In this document: positions 38,211-49,456 of the stretch, in pieces
How positions within the stretch are numbered: position 1 is the stretch's first letter
Layout: each line of letters begins with the position of its first letter
NCBI RefSeq assembly: GCF_002239585.1
Contig: NZ_NDFH01000002.1
Coordinates: forward strand, 186,001-250,000
Direction: 5' to 3'
DNA length: 64,000 nt
Origin: Psychromonas sp. CD1
Lineage (GTDB): Bacteria; Pseudomonadota; Gammaproteobacteria; Enterobacterales; Psychromonadaceae
Notes under the pieces: generated by a model
Told to the model about the DNA's origin: nothing
Seen by the model: only the letters and a program-made list of their open reading frames with translations
Database searches by the model: none
Position numbers and translations under genes: made by a program

Positions 38211-40835
38211 AATAAAATATTAAAAGATATTATTATTAAATCTAAAACGTTATCTGATTTTGATGCACCTTATATTCCCGGTTGGGATTGTCATGGCTTA
38301 CCGATTGAATTAAAAGTAGAACAAAAACACGGTAAACCTGGTAAAAAATTAACACCTGCACAATTTCGTGTCAAATGTCGTGAATATGCGGCGCGCCAAG
38401 TAGATGGTCAACGTAAAGATTTTAAGCGTTTAGGTGTACTTGGAGACTGGGATAATCCTTATCTCACTATGGATTTTAAAACGGAAGCAAATATTGTGCG
38501 TTCGTTGGCTAAAGTTATTAGTAAAGGGCATTTACTTAAGGGCTCTAAACCTGTGCATTGGTGTACGGATTGTGGATCAGCTCTTGCTGAAGCGGAGGTT
38601 GAGTATGAAGATAAAATGTCGCCTGCCGTTGATGTTGCTTTTCGAGCGATCGAGACTGAAAAGGTACTCGCTTGTTTTAATGCGCAAAGTGATGACTTAG
38701 GCTCAGGGGATATTTGTATTGTTATCTGGACAACAACCCCTTGGACACTCCCCGCTAACCGAGCGTTGGCGTTGGCTGCCAAAGTAGAATATTCCTTAGT
38801 GCAAGCAGGCTCTCGTCGATTAATCTTAGCGACCAGTTTAATGGAGAGTTGTTTGCAACGTTATAAAATTGAAGATGCTAAAACATTAGCAATTTGTAGC
38901 GGCATTGATTTAGAAAAACAATTATTTAAACATCCATTCTTAGATCTAAAAATACCTGCAATTGTTGCTGATCATGTTACGGTTGAAGCGGGCACTGGTT
39001 GTGTGCACACAGCTCCTGGGCATGGACAAGATGATTATGCTGTAGGTCTTAAATATGACTTAGAAGTCGCGAATCCTGTCGGTGATAATGGTGTCTTTCG
39101 TGAAGACACTGAATATTTTGCAGGTATGCATGTTTTTAAAGCGAATGATCGTGTTGTTGAAGTCTTAACTGAAAAAGATGCATTACTTTGTTATCAACCG
39201 GTGAAGCATAGCTATCCTCATTGCTGGCGTCATAAAACGCCTATTATTTTCCGTGCGACACCTCAATGGTTTATTTCTATGGATCAAAAAGGATTACGTG
39301 AGAGTGCACTAAAAGAGATAAAGGATGTGAAATGGCTACCAACTTGGGGTGAAAAACGCATTGAAAAAATGATTGAAAACAGACCTGATTGGTGTATTTC
39401 ACGTCAACGAACGTGGGGTGTTCCCATGGCGTTATTTGTACATAAAGAAACGGATGAATTACACCCTAATAGCATCGAAATGATGGAACTGATTGCCCTG
39501 AAAATTGAAAAAGAAGGGATCCAAGCGTGGTGGGATCTTGATGCGGAAACATTATTAGGTTTTGAAGCGAAGGAATATCGTAAAGTAACCGATACGCTTG
39601 ATGTTTGGTTTGACTCTGGTACAACCCATGAAACAGTAGTTGCTGCGCGTGATGAATACAAAAAAGCGGATGCGAGTTGTGTTGAAATTGATCTTTATCT
39701 TGAAGGATCGGATCAACATCGAGGTTGGTTCCAATCTTCTCTCATGACGAGCATGGCAATTAAAAATAAAGCACCTTATAAAGAGGTGTTAACACATGGT
39801 TTTGTGGTGGATGGAGACGGTAAAAAAATGTCGAAATCCTTGGGTAATGTTATGTCGCCACAGACGGTAATGAATAGATTAGGTGCGGATGTATTGCGTT
39901 TATGGGTTGCTTCTACAGATTATACTGGCGAGATAACTGTTTCAGATGAAATATTAAATCGCAGTGCGGATAGTTACCGTCGTATACGTAATACGGCGCG
40001 TTTTTTATTATCTAATTTAAATGGATTTGATCCTAAAACGGATATGGTTGCTAATGCGGATATGGTCGCACTAGATCGTTGGATAGTTGGGCAAGCCGAT
40101 GCATTACAAAAAGAGTTAATCGTTGACTATGACGCATATAATTTACACAGTGTACATAAGAAATTAACTCATTTTTGTTCGATTGAACTAGGTAGCTTTT
40201 ATTTAGATATTATTAAAGATCGCCAATATACAGCAAAATCGGATGGGCTAGCACGTCGTAGTTGTCAAACTGCAATGTATCATCTCATTGAAGCAATGGT
40301 ACGTTGGATAGCACCTATATTGAGCTTTACTGCGGATGAAATATGGGGCCGTATGCCAGGTAGTCGAGATGAGTTTGTCTTCACTGGCGTTTGGTATGAT
40401 GGTCTTTTTGCATTAAATGAAAATGAAATATTAACTAATCAAACGTGGGAAAAGGTAATAGCAGTACGTGCAGCCGTTAACAAAGCTTTAGAAGTTGCAC
40501 GTAAAGATGGCGTGATAGGTGGTGGCTTAGAAGCGCAAGTTATTCTTTATGTTAGCGATGAATTAAAAAGCGTGTTAGATGCTTTCTCTGATGAGTTACG
40601 TTTTATATTAATCACTTCAAAAGTCACCCTTAAAGCGTTTGTGGATGCGCCCGTTAATGCATTTAAAACAGAAGTTGATGGTTTAACGGTTGTTATTGAA
40701 AAAAGTGCACATACAAAATGTGAGCGTTGTTGGCATCACCATGAAAGTGTTGGTAGTAACAATACACATGTCTCTTTATGTGTGCGTTGTATCACCAATA
40801 TAGAGGGTGAAGGGGAATCAAGAAAGTTTGCCTAA
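38211..40835 (+). pseudogene. ileS: Isoleucyl-tRNA synthetase lacking its N-terminus
   Basis: The readable protein starts at N-K-I-L-K-D, equivalent to residue ~71 of E. coli IleS, two bases after the ribF stop codon. The lost segment includes the class I HIGH motif (normally in GPPYANGSIHIGH) that binds ATP, and the gene's start codon and ribosome binding site. Everything after is intact for 874 codons: CP1 editing domain, KMSKS motif ([13 protein letters not shown]), anticodon-binding region and C-terminal zinc cysteines (CERCWHH, CVRC). The first internal ATG at 38469 would make a 788 aa protein. It cannot charge tRNA-Ile; editing activity alone is conceivable. Confidence 0.88.
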
Positions 40836-40861
40836 TGTAAAATAAAGTTGCATAATTATAT

Positions 40862-40894
40862 AAAAAAACGCCTTAATATTTTAAGGCGTTTTTT
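40862..40894. terminator. Terminator between ileS and lspA
   Basis: AAAACGCCTTAA-TATT-TTAAGGCGTTTT with flanking A and T runs. It lies only 8 nt before the lspA start codon, unusual because these genes are normally co-transcribed. Confidence 0.85.
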
Positions 40895-40902
40895 ATATAG
40901 AG

Positions 40903-41423
40903 ATGACACAAAATGTTGAAAAATCGGGAATTCGCTGGTTATGGCTAACCATGCTTATCTTGTTGTTAGATCAAGCGTCTAAATATTGGGTGGTCGAAGG
41001 ATTTGAGTTGCATCAAAGTATCGAAGTATACTCCTTTTTTAATTTTACTTATGCACGAAACTATGGCGCCGCCTTTAGCTTTTTAGGCGATGCAGGTGGT
41101 GTTGGCAACGTTATTTGTTTACGGCAATTGCTGTACTGGTTTCTGTTTTTTTAGTGTATTCATTACAAAAAAACAGTATAAAAAAACACCTTGAAAATAT
41201 CGCTTTTTCATTGGTGCTGGCTGGCGCGTTAGGTAATCTTCTAGATCGTTTGATGTTTGGTTATGTCGTTGATTTTTTAGATTTTAATTTAGGTTTTTAT
41301 CGCTGGCCAACCTTTAATATTGCAGATATTTCTATTTTTATAGGCGCTGCTTTATTGATTTTAGAGAGTGTCCTACATGTCGCTAGAGAGGAAAATAAAG
41401 ATGAACATAATAAAAGAAAATAG
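40903..41423 (+). pseudogene. lspA: Lipoprotein signal peptidase, frameshifted
   Basis: LspA cleaves lipoprotein signal peptides at the lipobox in the inner membrane. The first 66 residues match (RWLWLTMLILLLDQASKYW, NFTYARNYGAAFSFLGDAGG). Near 41100 the DNA reads GCAGGTGGTGTTGG where GCAGGTGGTTGG is expected, i.e. a duplicated GT dinucleotide, and translation then runs out of frame to a stop at 41154. The rest (WQRYLFTAIAVLV, ALGNLLDRLMFGYVVDF, NIADISIFIGA, with both catalytic Asp residues) is intact in another frame to 41423. Start region lacks a good ribosome binding site, as a terminator abuts it. Confidence 0.85.
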
Positions 41424-41835
41424 CTCTGTCTTAATGCATTTTTCAATACGGTTGGCAGATGGATCAGCGGTTGATAGCAGTAAAGTTGCGAATAAACCGC
41501 ATAAATTTATATTAGGTGATGGTAGTTTGAGTGCTAATTTTGAAGCCTCTTTATTGGGGTTAATCGAAGGTCAATCTAAAACGTTTACATTAGCACCGGA
41601 AGATGTTTTTGGTTTAGTAAATCCAGATAACATCCATCATCTAGAGCTTAGTCATTTCAATAAAGAAGCCCCTGCTGAAGTCGGAACTATTATTGCATTT
41701 ACACAACCCGATGGTAGTGAATTACCCGGAATTATTCGAGAAGTTGTCGCGGAGAGTGTCACTGTTGACTTTAATCATCCCCTTGCAGGGCAAACGTTAA
41801 CGTTTGATATTGATGTTTTAGAAGTGTTAAATTAG
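41401..41835 (+). CDS. fkpB: FKBP-type peptidyl-prolyl isomerase FkpB (SlpA-like)
   Basis: A cytoplasmic 144 aa peptidyl-prolyl isomerase of the SlyD/FkpB group: FKBP core (VLMHFSIRLADGSAVDSS, FILGDGSLSANFEASLLGL) with an inserted IF domain (about 70-125) and closing strand HPLAGQTLTFDIDVLEV. No metal-binding His/Cys tail as in SlyD. The ATG at 41401 overlaps the end of lspA by 23 bp. In E. coli it is followed by ispH; here glnB follows instead. Confidence 0.92.
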   Translation: MNIIKENSSVLMHFSIRLADGSAVDSSKVANKPHKFILGDGSLSANFEASLLGLIEGQSKTFTLAPEDVFGLVNPDNIHHLELSHFNKEAPAEVGTIIAFTQPDGSELPGIIREVVAESVTVDFNHPLAGQTLTFDIDVLEVLN

Positions 41836-41881
41836 GAGCTTTTTACGTATGATGCTTTCTATACAATATTTTATAACATAG

Positions 41882-42241
<360 letters not shown>

Positions 42242-42274
42242 TTTGATGTATTCTTTATTCTTGATGAATGTGAT

Positions 42275-42310
42275 AAAAAGCCGATGTTATCTCGTGAACC
42301 TCGGCTTTTT
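42275..42310. terminator. Terminator between glnB and bamD
   Basis: AAAAAGCCGA / TCGGCTTTTT with a 16-nt loop, followed by T/A-rich sequence; usable by both converging genes. Confidence 0.8.
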
Positions 42311-42362
42311 ATATTGGGCCTGAAAAGATATAATAAGAAGTATATCTTCGTTATATTATCTC

Positions 42363-43124
42363 TTATTTAAGAAGGCGATTTTTGGGATAATTCATTTTTA
42401 AAATGGCCAGTGCATTTTCTTTTGGCACGATTAAATCAAGTTTGTCATAGCATGTTATCATAAGCGTTAATGCATCTTCTACGGCAGAGCTATCCGGGTA
42501 ATTGTTTAAAATTATTTTAGCACGGTTAATACTAGCAATGTAAGCTTCTCGTTTAAAATACCATTGTGCGATACTGAGTTCGTAACGTGCTAAACGAGAC
42601 TTAATAGATACCAGTCTTTTGTGTGCATCAAGCGCATATTGGCTTTTTGGGTAGAAGGTAATGACGTAAGAAAAATCTTTAAATGCTTGCAATGCAAGGC
42701 TAGGATCTCGCTCAAAACGGTCAATATTAAAGAGGCTCTGAAAAAATTGTTGATCAGCTCCTATCTCTGTAAGGCCACGCATGTAGTATAAATAATCAAG
42801 ATCTGGATGAGTAGGGTTTAAACGTATAAAACGGTCGATATTAGCAAGGGCTAAGGCGCTTTCATCACGTTTATAATAGGTGTAAATAAGATCTAATTGA
42901 ACTTGATCTGAATAGGGTCCAAAAGGATAGCGACTATCTAAAGCTTCTAGTATTTCACTCGCTTTTTCATAATTTGCCGTTTGTAATTGAGTTTGAGCAT
43001 CTTGGTATAAAAGACTGGGTGCTTTATCTTCTACCTGTGGCTTCTCTGTTTTCGATGAAGAGCAGCTACTGATAAATAAAACAATCAATACGGAAGTGCT
43101 TATTAGTCTGAGGATCTTTTTCAT
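42363..43124 (-). CDS. bamD: Outer membrane protein assembly factor BamD
   Basis: Essential outer-membrane lipoprotein of the BAM complex that inserts beta-barrel proteins. 253 aa; signal peptide with lipobox FISSC (Cys at about 21). The mature part comprises five TPR-like helical pairs: YEKASEILEALDSRYPFGPYSDQVQLDLIYTYYK is the well-conserved first part, and AFKDFSYVITFYPKSQYALDAHKR the middle. Normal length. Divergent from rluD, as in E. coli, with 171 bp between the starts. Confidence 0.96.
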   Translation of the reverse strand: MKKILRLISTSVLIVLFISSCSSSKTEKPQVEDKAPSLLYQDAQTQLQTANYEKASEILEALDSRYPFGPYSDQVQLDLIYTYYKRDESALALANIDRFIRLNPTHPDLDYLYYMRGLTEIGADQQFFQSLFNIDRFERDPSLALQAFKDFSYVITFYPKSQYALDAHKRLVSIKSRLARYELSIAQWYFKREAYIASINRAKIILNNYPDSSAVEDALTLMITCYDKLDLIVPKENALAILKMNYPKNRLLK

Positions 43125-43295
43125 AAGTGTTATAATACCTATAACTGAATTAATAATACGAAGTAAAACGCACAGTATCTTCGATCAACTTGCAAAAGAA
43201 AAGTTAAAAAAGAGAAAAGTGTCAAGATCTTCGATTAAATCGTATAAATAAAATTATTGACGCAATATGCGCAGAGAAAGAGAAGAGAATAAAAT

Positions 43296-44264
43296 ATGAG
43301 TCAACCGTTACATTTAACTGCAGAAGTGACCGTTCAGCAACTGGGATTTCGTTTAGATAAAGCACTGGCTGCATTATTTCCCGATTATTCTCGTACGCGT
43401 ATTAAAGAATGGATTTTAGATGATCTTGTTAAAATTGATGATGTAATAATTAATCGTCCTCGCGAAAAAGTATACACAGGGCAACAAGTTGAAGTGAACG
43501 CCACGTTAGAAGACGAAGTTATTTTTCAAGCGCAAAATATCCCATTGAACATTGTTTTTGAAGATGAGCATATTTTGGTTATCAATAAACCTGCGGGTTT
43601 AGTGGTCCATCCTGGCGCCGGTAATCCTGATGGGACTATTTTAAATGCTTTATTATATCATTTTCCAGAGATTGTCGAAGTGCCACGAGCTGGGATAGTG
43701 CATCGCCTTGATAAAGATACTACCGGTTTAATGATTATCGCTAAAACGGTACCCGCTCAAACACATTTAGTGACAAGTCTACAAGCGCGTGAAATTACAC
43801 GTGAATATGATGCTATTGCGATGGGTTGCTTTACGGCAGGAGGACGTGTTGAAGCGCCGATTGGTAGAGATAAAGCAAATCGCGTAAAAATGGCGGTTGC
43901 AACGGTCGGAGGAAAGCATGCCGTCACACATTACCGAGTGGCTGAAAAATATCGTGCACATACGCGTTTACGCTTACGTTTAGAAACTGGGCGTACGCAT
44001 CAAATTCGTGTTCATATGGCACACATTGGGCATGTATTAGCAGGAGATCCCGTTTATGGCGGACGTCCTCGCCCACCCAAAGGTGCTAGTGAAATGCTAA
44101 CAACAACATTACGTAATTTCAAGCGTCAAGCTTTGCATGCAACTATGTTACGTTTAGAGCATCCTATTACGGGTGAGATAATGGAGTGGCATGCGCCAGT
44201 ACCTGAAGATATGCAGAAATTATCCGCGGTGCTACGAGCGGATGCTATTTTTTATGAGCAGTAA
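43296..44264 (+). CDS. rluD: 23S rRNA pseudouridine synthase D
   Basis: Makes pseudouridines 1911, 1915 and 1917 in helix 69 of 23S rRNA. 322 aa with an N-terminal S4 RNA-binding domain (about 15-75; RLDKALAALFPDYSRTRIKEWI) and the RluA-type catalytic domain, whose signature GIVHRLDKDTTGLMIIAKT contains the catalytic Asp near residue 139. Conserved C-terminal RQALHATMLRLEHPITGE. Heads the rluD-pgeF-clpB series. Confidence 0.96.
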   Translation: MSQPLHLTAEVTVQQLGFRLDKALAALFPDYSRTRIKEWILDDLVKIDDVIINRPREKVYTGQQVEVNATLEDEVIFQAQNIPLNIVFEDEHILVINKPAGLVVHPGAGNPDGTILNALLYHFPEIVEVPRAGIVHRLDKDTTGLMIIAKTVPAQTHLVTSLQAREITREYDAIAMGCFTAGGRVEAPIGRDKANRVKMAVATVGGKHAVTHYRVAEKYRAHTRLRLRLETGRTHQIRVHMAHIGHVLAGDPVYGGRPRPPKGASEMLTTTLRNFKRQALHATMLRLEHPITGEIMEWHAPVPEDMQKLSAVLRADAIFYEQ

Positions 44265-44305
44265 AATGTTGTAAGTATTACCTCTAGATGGTGCTAAGGA
44301 GTCGG

Positions 44306-45067
44306 ATGTTAACGTTAATCGAACCAAACTGGTCGGCTCCTAAGCATATAAAATGCTACTCAAGCACACGAATAGGTGGGGTTAGTAGTGGTGTTTACCA
44401 AGGTTTAAATTTAGGTCTACATGTCAATGATAAGCCTAATTTGGTTTTGCAAAATCGTAAAAAGTTACAACAACATTTATCTTTGGACTCACCTTTTTAT
44501 TGGTTAAATCAAACACACAGTACTACGTTATTAAACTTAGATGGACATAACAATACATATGCAACCGAAGCGGATGCTGTCTGGACAGTTTTAAACCAAC
44601 AAGTATGTGTCGTTATGACTGCAGATTGTTTACCTATTTTGTTGACAGATAAAGTGGGATCTTTTGTTTGCGCCATTCATGCCGGTTGGCGAGGTTTATG
44701 TCATGGTATTATTGAGCAATCTATAGAGCATATTTGTGCACAACGACAGATAAGCAGTCGCGATCTTTTAGTTTGGCTCGGTCCTTGTATTGGCCCTGAT
44801 GCATTTCAGGTTGGTCCGGAAGTTCGTGCTGAGTTTATACGTCATCATGCTCAAGCAGAATTCGCTTTTTATGCTCAAAATGAAGCTTACCTTGCTGATT
44901 TACATGCCCTAGCACGCTTACGTTTACAAGTTTTGAATGTGGCAGAAATCAGTGCGTGCAAATCTTGTACCTTTAGTGAACCTCAACTTTTTTATTCATA
45001 TCGTCGTGATGGCCAATGTGGACGAATGGCGACACTTATCTATATTGATGAAACGTGTAGAGTATAA
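44306..45067 (+). CDS. pgeF: Purine nucleoside/polyphenol oxidase-type protein PgeF (YfiH)
   Basis: Member of the DUF152/laccase-domain family, known as a peptidoglycan editing factor that prevents misincorporation of serine into the stem peptide, and in some members acting on purine nucleosides. The chosen ATG at 44306 has AAGGAG 4-5 nt upstream, giving 253 aa. Metal-binding His/Cys motifs are present: NQTHSTTLL, VMTADCLPILL, AIHAGWRGL, and the C-terminal SYRRDGQCGRMATLI. It follows rluD by 41 bp. Confidence 0.9.
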   Translation: MLTLIEPNWSAPKHIKCYSSTRIGGVSSGVYQGLNLGLHVNDKPNLVLQNRKKLQQHLSLDSPFYWLNQTHSTTLLNLDGHNNTYATEADAVWTVLNQQVCVVMTADCLPILLTDKVGSFVCAIHAGWRGLCHGIIEQSIEHICAQRQISSRDLLVWLGPCIGPDAFQVGPEVRAEFIRHHAQAEFAFYAQNEAYLADLHALARLRLQVLNVAEISACKSCTFSEPQLFYSYRRDGQCGRMATLIYIDETCRV

Positions 45068-45142
45068 TCTCATTTTTATATTTGAAGTACTTATCGTTTA
45101 GTAAAAAAATATCACTCTGCCTCTAAAACTTTTCTTTTAAAC

Positions 45143-45173
45143 CTTGAATTAAAGACAACATGATAGCATCTTA
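45143..45173 (+). promoter_or_regulatory. Possible heat-shock (sigma-32) promoter of clpB
   Basis: CTTGAA at 45143-45148 matches the sigma-32 -35 core; 15 nt on, TAGCATCTTA partly matches CCCCATNTA. ClpB is a classic sigma-32 gene, which supports the idea, but the -10 is weak. Confidence 0.35.
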
Positions 45174-45193
45174 GTAATACACAGGAGGCTATT

Positions 45194-47764
45194 ATGCGCT
45201 TAGATAAACTTACCAGTAAATTTCAATTAGCTATCTCAGAAGCCCAATCTTTAGCATTAGGGCATGATCATCAATATATTGATGGCATTCATCTCATGCG
45301 TGCATTATTAGATCAAGAAGGGGGGGCTATTCGTCAAATTTTAGCAGATTTAGAAGTTAATATTAATATTTTTAGATCTCGTCTTTCTAGCGCATTAGAG
45401 AATATTACACGCATTGTAGATAGTGGTGGGGATATTCAGCTATCTGCGGAACTGGGTATCTTATTTAATCTTTGTGATAAATATGCACAAAAAAACAAAG
45501 AAAAACTTATTTCCTCTGAATTTTTCTTATTGGCGGCTTGTGACGATAAGGGGGTGCTCGGTGATATTTTAAAACAGCTTGGTATCGAAAAAGATAAAGT
45601 GCATCAGTCGATGAAAAGAATGCGAACGGAACAAAATAAAGAAGGCAATGACCAAGATAAAGCACTCGCAAAATTTACTATTGATCTTACAGAGCTGGCG
45701 GAATTAGGAAAATTGGATCCTGTTATAGGACGTGATGATGAAGTGCGTCGTATGATCCAAGTTTTACAGCGTCGTACGAAAAACAATCCTGTGATTATTG
45801 GAGAGCCTGGTGTAGGAAAAACCGCCTTAGTAGAGGGGCTTGCACAGCGTATTATTAATGGTGAAGTTCCAGAGGGGTTAAAAAACAAACGTGTTTTATC
45901 TTTAGATATGGGGGCTTTAATTGCGGGTGCTAAATATAGAGGTGAATTCGAAGAACGTTTAAAAGGGGTACTGTCTGAGTTGGCCAAAAAAGAAGGGCAA
46001 GTGATCCTTTTTATTGATGAGCTACATACTATGGTAGGGGCAGGTAAAAGTGATGGTGCTATGGATGCAGGAAATATGTTAAAACCTGCATTGGCTCGCG
46101 GTGAGTTGCATTGCGTGGGCGCAACGACATTAGATGAATATCGAAAATATATTGAAAAAGATGCTGCACTTGAAAGACGTTTTCAAAAGATACAAGTTGA
46201 TGAGCCAAATGTAAAAGATAGTATTGCTATTTTACGTGGACTTAAAGAACGCTATGAATTACATCATAAAGTAGAAATCACCGACCCTGCTATCGTGGCG
46301 GCAGTTACCTTATCGCATCGTTATATACCGGATAGGCGTTTACCGGATAAAGCGATTGATTTAATTGATGAGGCTGCTTCAAGTATTCGCTTGCAAATGG
46401 ACTCTAAACCCGAATGTTTAGATAAATTAGGACGGAAAATAATTCAGTTAACAGTAGAGAAAAAATCTCTTAAAGATGAAACTGATGATGCGAGTATGCA
46501 ACGATTAAAAGATTTAGAAGCATCATTACGTCAAAAAGGAAAAAAATATAAAGAATTGAACGAAGTCTGGATAACTGAAAAAGCGGCACTTGCGGGTACC
46601 CAAAACATAAAAAAAGAGCTGGAACAAAGACGTTTAGATCTTGATGTCGCAACACGTACTAGCGATCTTACCCGAATGTCTGAATTACAATATGGACAGA
46701 TACCGGCTCTTGAAAAAAAATTAGATTTGGCCACACAGGCTGATATGAGCGATATGACACTATTAAAACATTGTGTAACAGAAAAAGAGATAGCAGAAAT
46801 ATTAGCACATTGGACAGGGATCCCGGTTAATAAGATGCTTCAAGGTGAGCGTGAAAGATTATTGGAAATGGAAAAACATTTGCATACTCGTGTTGTCGGA
46901 CAAAATGAAGCGATTAATGCGATTGCTAATGCCATAAGACGCAGTCGAGCAGGCTTAAGTGATCCTGATAAACCTATAGGTTCTTTTTTGTTTTTAGGGC
47001 CAACAGGTGTAGGTAAAACCGAATCATGCAAAGCATTAGCTCATTTCTTATTCGACAGTGAAGATAATATGGTGCGTATTGATATGTCGGAATTTATGGA
47101 AAAGCATTCTGTGGCAAGATTGGTCGGAGCACCTCCGGGGTATGTAGGTTATGAAGAGGGTGGATATTTAACCGAAGCTATACGGCGTAAACCTTATTCT
47201 GTGATTTTACTCGATGAAATAGAAAAAGCACATCCCGATGTATTTAATATTTTATTACAAGTCCTCGATGATGGTCGCCTAACGGATGGACAAGGAAGGA
47301 CAGTCGATTTTAGGAATGCGGTCATAATTATGACTTCGAATATAGGTTCCGATATTATTCAAAATTCATTTGAAAAATCCAGTTATGATGAGATTAAACA
47401 ACGTTTGTTAGGTCTTTTACGTGATCAATTTAAACCTGAATTTTTAAATCGAATTGATGAAATTGTGGTCTTTCATCCATTAGGACATAAGCACCTTAAA
47501 TTGATTGCCACTATTCAATTAAACAAATTGAAAACACGTCTTAAAGCGCGGAATTACTTTTTATCCTTTAGTGATGCGAGTGTCGACTTTATGGTAGAGG
47601 CTGGTTATGATCCGGTTTACGGGGCTCGCCCTTTAAAACGTGCAATACAGCAATTATTAGAGGATCCCTTAGCGCATAAAATACTCTCCGAAACATTAAA
47701 AGAAGGGCAAAATATAAATGTAGATGTGCTTGATGGTGTACTTGTTTTTAATCAATCAAGTTAG
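45194..47764 (+). CDS. clpB: ATP-dependent disaggregase ClpB
   Basis: Hexameric AAA+ chaperone that extracts proteins from aggregates with DnaK. 856 aa, almost the E. coli length. N-terminal Clp domain (1-145), NBD1 with [10 protein letters not shown] near 206 and [13 protein letters not shown], the coiled-coil M-domain (about 405-530, many charged heptads), and NBD2 with GPTGVGKTE near 606 and [22 protein letters not shown] lies 7 nt before the ATG. The C-terminus LVFNQSS is slightly diverged. A terminator follows. Confidence 0.97.
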   Translation: MRLDKLTSKFQLAISEAQSLALGHDHQYIDGIHLMRALLDQEGGAIRQILADLEVNINIFRSRLSSALENITRIVDSGGDIQLSAELGILFNLCDKYAQKNKEKLISSEFFLLAACDDKGVLGDILKQLGIEKDKVHQSMKRMRTEQNKEGNDQDKALAKFTIDLTELAELGKLDPVIGRDDEVRRMIQVLQRRTKNNPVIIGEPGVGKTALVEGLAQRIINGEVPEGLKNKRVLSLDMGALIAGAKYRGEFEERLKGVLSELAKKEGQVILFIDELHTMVGAGKSDGAMDAGNMLKPALARGELHCVGATTLDEYRKYIEKDAALERRFQKIQVDEPNVKDSIAILRGLKERYELHHKVEITDPAIVAAVTLSHRYIPDRRLPDKAIDLIDEAASSIRLQMDSKPECLDKLGRKIIQLTVEKKSLKDETDDASMQRLKDLEASLRQKGKKYKELNEVWITEKAALAGTQNIKKELEQRRLDLDVATRTSDLTRMSELQYGQIPALEKKLDLATQADMSDMTLLKHCVTEKEIAEILAHWTGIPVNKMLQGERERLLEMEKHLHTRVVGQNEAINAIANAIRRSRAGLSDPDKPIGSFLFLGPTGVGKTESCKALAHFLFDSEDNMVRIDMSEFMEKHSVARLVGAPPGYVGYEEGGYLTEAIRRKPYSVILLDEIEKAHPDVFNILLQVLDDGRLTDGQGRTVDFRNAVIIMTSNIGSDIIQNSFEKSSYDEIKQRLLGLLRDQFKPEFLNRIDEIVVFHPLGHKHLKLIATIQLNKLKTRLKARNYFLSFSDASVDFMVEAGYDPVYGARPLKRAIQQLLEDPLAHKILSETLKEGQNINVDVLDGVLVFNQSS

Positions 47765-47818
47765 GCTGATGTGGTTGTAGAAACGAGAAAAGTAAATGTT
47801 TTATTGGTGCTTATGCAT

Positions 47819-47848
47819 AATAAAAAAGGGTGTTAACCCTTTTTTATT
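47819..47848. terminator. Bidirectional terminator between clpB and ybiT
   Basis: Perfect 13-bp stem AATAAAAAAGGGT / ACCCTTTTTTATT with GTTA loop; A/T runs on both sides serve both convergent genes. Confidence 0.88.
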
Positions 47849-47863
47849 TCAGAGAAGAAGAGT

Positions 47864-49456
47864 TTAAATTTCTACACCCTGACTTGTTAAATACTCTGCA
47901 TAAGTGCCGTGGAAGTCTATGACTTCATTTTCTTTTATCTCAATAATTCGTGTCGCAATAGATGATACAAATTCGCGATCATGACTGACGAAAATTAATG
48001 TGCCATCATAGTTCTCAAGTGCTAAATTAAGAGACTCAATAGATTCCATATCCAAGTGATTCGTTGGTTCATCCATCAGTAAGATGTTGGACTTATCCAT
48101 CATTAGTTTACCAAAGAGCATACGTCCTTGCTCGCCACCAGAAATGATTTTAACGGATTTTCCAATATCATTTGAGCCAAATAATAAGCGCCCTAATGTG
48201 CCACGGACGAATTGTTCATCATCACCTGGTTGCATCCATTGAGCCATCCATTGCATAAGCGTTTGATCTTTTTCAAAGGCATACGAATGATCTTGTGCGT
48301 AGTAGCCTAAGTTGGCATTTTCAGACCATTTAAATGAGCCTGAGTCCACATCGACGAGACCCATTAATGTGCGTAGTAACGTAGTTTTTCCGACACCATT
48401 TTGGCCAATAATTGCAACGCGTTCGCCCACTTCAATCATTAAACTTAAATTTTGAAATAATGGTTTATCAAAGCTTTTACTGACATTCACCATTTCCAGC
48501 GCATTACGGAACAATTTTTTATCTTGTTTGAATATAATATACGGATTCACTCGGCTAGATGCTTTGACTTCTTCGAGTTGGATTTTATCCATCTGTTTTG
48601 CACGAGATGTTGCCTGTTTTGCTTTAGATGCATTTGCTGAGAAGCGACTTACAAAATCTTGCAATTCAGAAAGTTGTGCTTTTTTCTTGGCATTTTGTGA
48701 TAGTAAGCGTTCACGGGCGGCGGTTGCCGCTGTCATATATTCATCATAGTTACCAGAATACAAGCGTAATTCACCGTAATCGATATCGGCCATATGTGTA
48801 CAGACAGAATTTAAGAAATGGCGATCATGAGAAATAATTACCATTGTACATTGACGTGCATTTAATTCAGCTTCAAGCCAGCGAATTGTGTCAATATCCA
48901 AGTTATTGGTTGGTTCATCAAGTAACATAATATCTGGATTTGAAAATAGGACTTGGGCAAGTAGTACTCGTAGTTTCCAGCCGGGAGCGACTTCTGACAT
49001 TAAACCATAATGTAATTCAAGGGGAATACCTACACTGAGTAATATTTCTCCTGCGCGAGAATCTGCAGTATAACCATCCATTTCTGCAAATTCAGTTTCA
49101 AGTTCGGCAACTTTCATACCATCTTCTTCGCTCATTTCAGGCAGTGAATAGATACGATTACGCTCATTCATTACTGTCCACATTTCTTTATGGCCCATAA
49201 GAACGGTATCAATAACGTTAAACTTTTCAAAAGCAAATTGATCTTGGTGTAATTTTGCAATACGTTCATTAGGATCTTTATTTATATTGCCTGCACTCGG
49301 CTCAAGATCACCGGTTAAGATCTTCATAAAAGTAGATTTACCACAGCCATTGGCGCCGATCAAACCGTAACGGTTACCCGTACCAAATTTAACTGAAATA
49401 TTTTCAAAAAGTGGTTTTGCACCAAATTGCATGGTGATATTGTTTGTACTAAGCAA
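47864..49456 (-). CDS. ybiT: ABC-F family ATPase YbiT
   Basis: A soluble ABC-F protein of 530 aa, the exact length of E. coli YbiT; the family acts on ribosomes at the E site. Two ATPase domains: Walker [10 protein letters not shown] near residue 37 and GQNGVGKTT near 350; [13 protein letters not shown] and [13 protein letters not shown] as Walker B/D-loops. Between them a linker rich in Lys/Ala ([31 protein letters not shown]) would reach the tRNA. No membrane part. The exact role of YbiT is not settled. Confidence 0.93.
   Translation of the reverse strand: MLSTNNITMQFGAKPLFENISVKFGTGNRYGLIGANGCGKSTFMKILTGDLEPSAGNINKDPNERIAKLHQDQFAFEKFNVIDTVLMGHKEMWTVMNERNRIYSLPEMSEEDGMKVAELETEFAEMDGYTADSRAGEILLSVGIPLELHYGLMSEVAPGWKLRVLLAQVLFSNPDIMLLDEPTNNLDIDTIRWLEAELNARQCTMVIISHDRHFLNSVCTHMADIDYGELRLYSGNYDEYMTAATAARERLLSQNAKKKAQLSELQDFVSRFSANASKAKQATSRAKQMDKIQLEEVKASSRVNPYIIFKQDKKLFRNALEMVNVSKSFDKPLFQNLSLMIEVGERVAIIGQNGVGKTTLLRTLMGLVDVDSGSFKWSENANLGYYAQDHSYAFEKDQTLMQWMAQWMQPGDDEQFVRGTLGRLLFGSNDIGKSVKIISGGEQGRMLFGKLMMDKSNILLMDEPTNHLDMESIESLNLALENYDGTLIFVSHDREFVSSIATRIIEIKENEVIDFHGTYAEYLTSQGVEI

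Noticed and set aside
45604-45987. 127-codon antisense frame within clpB
   Set aside because: Shadow of the conserved clpB NBD1 coding sequence.
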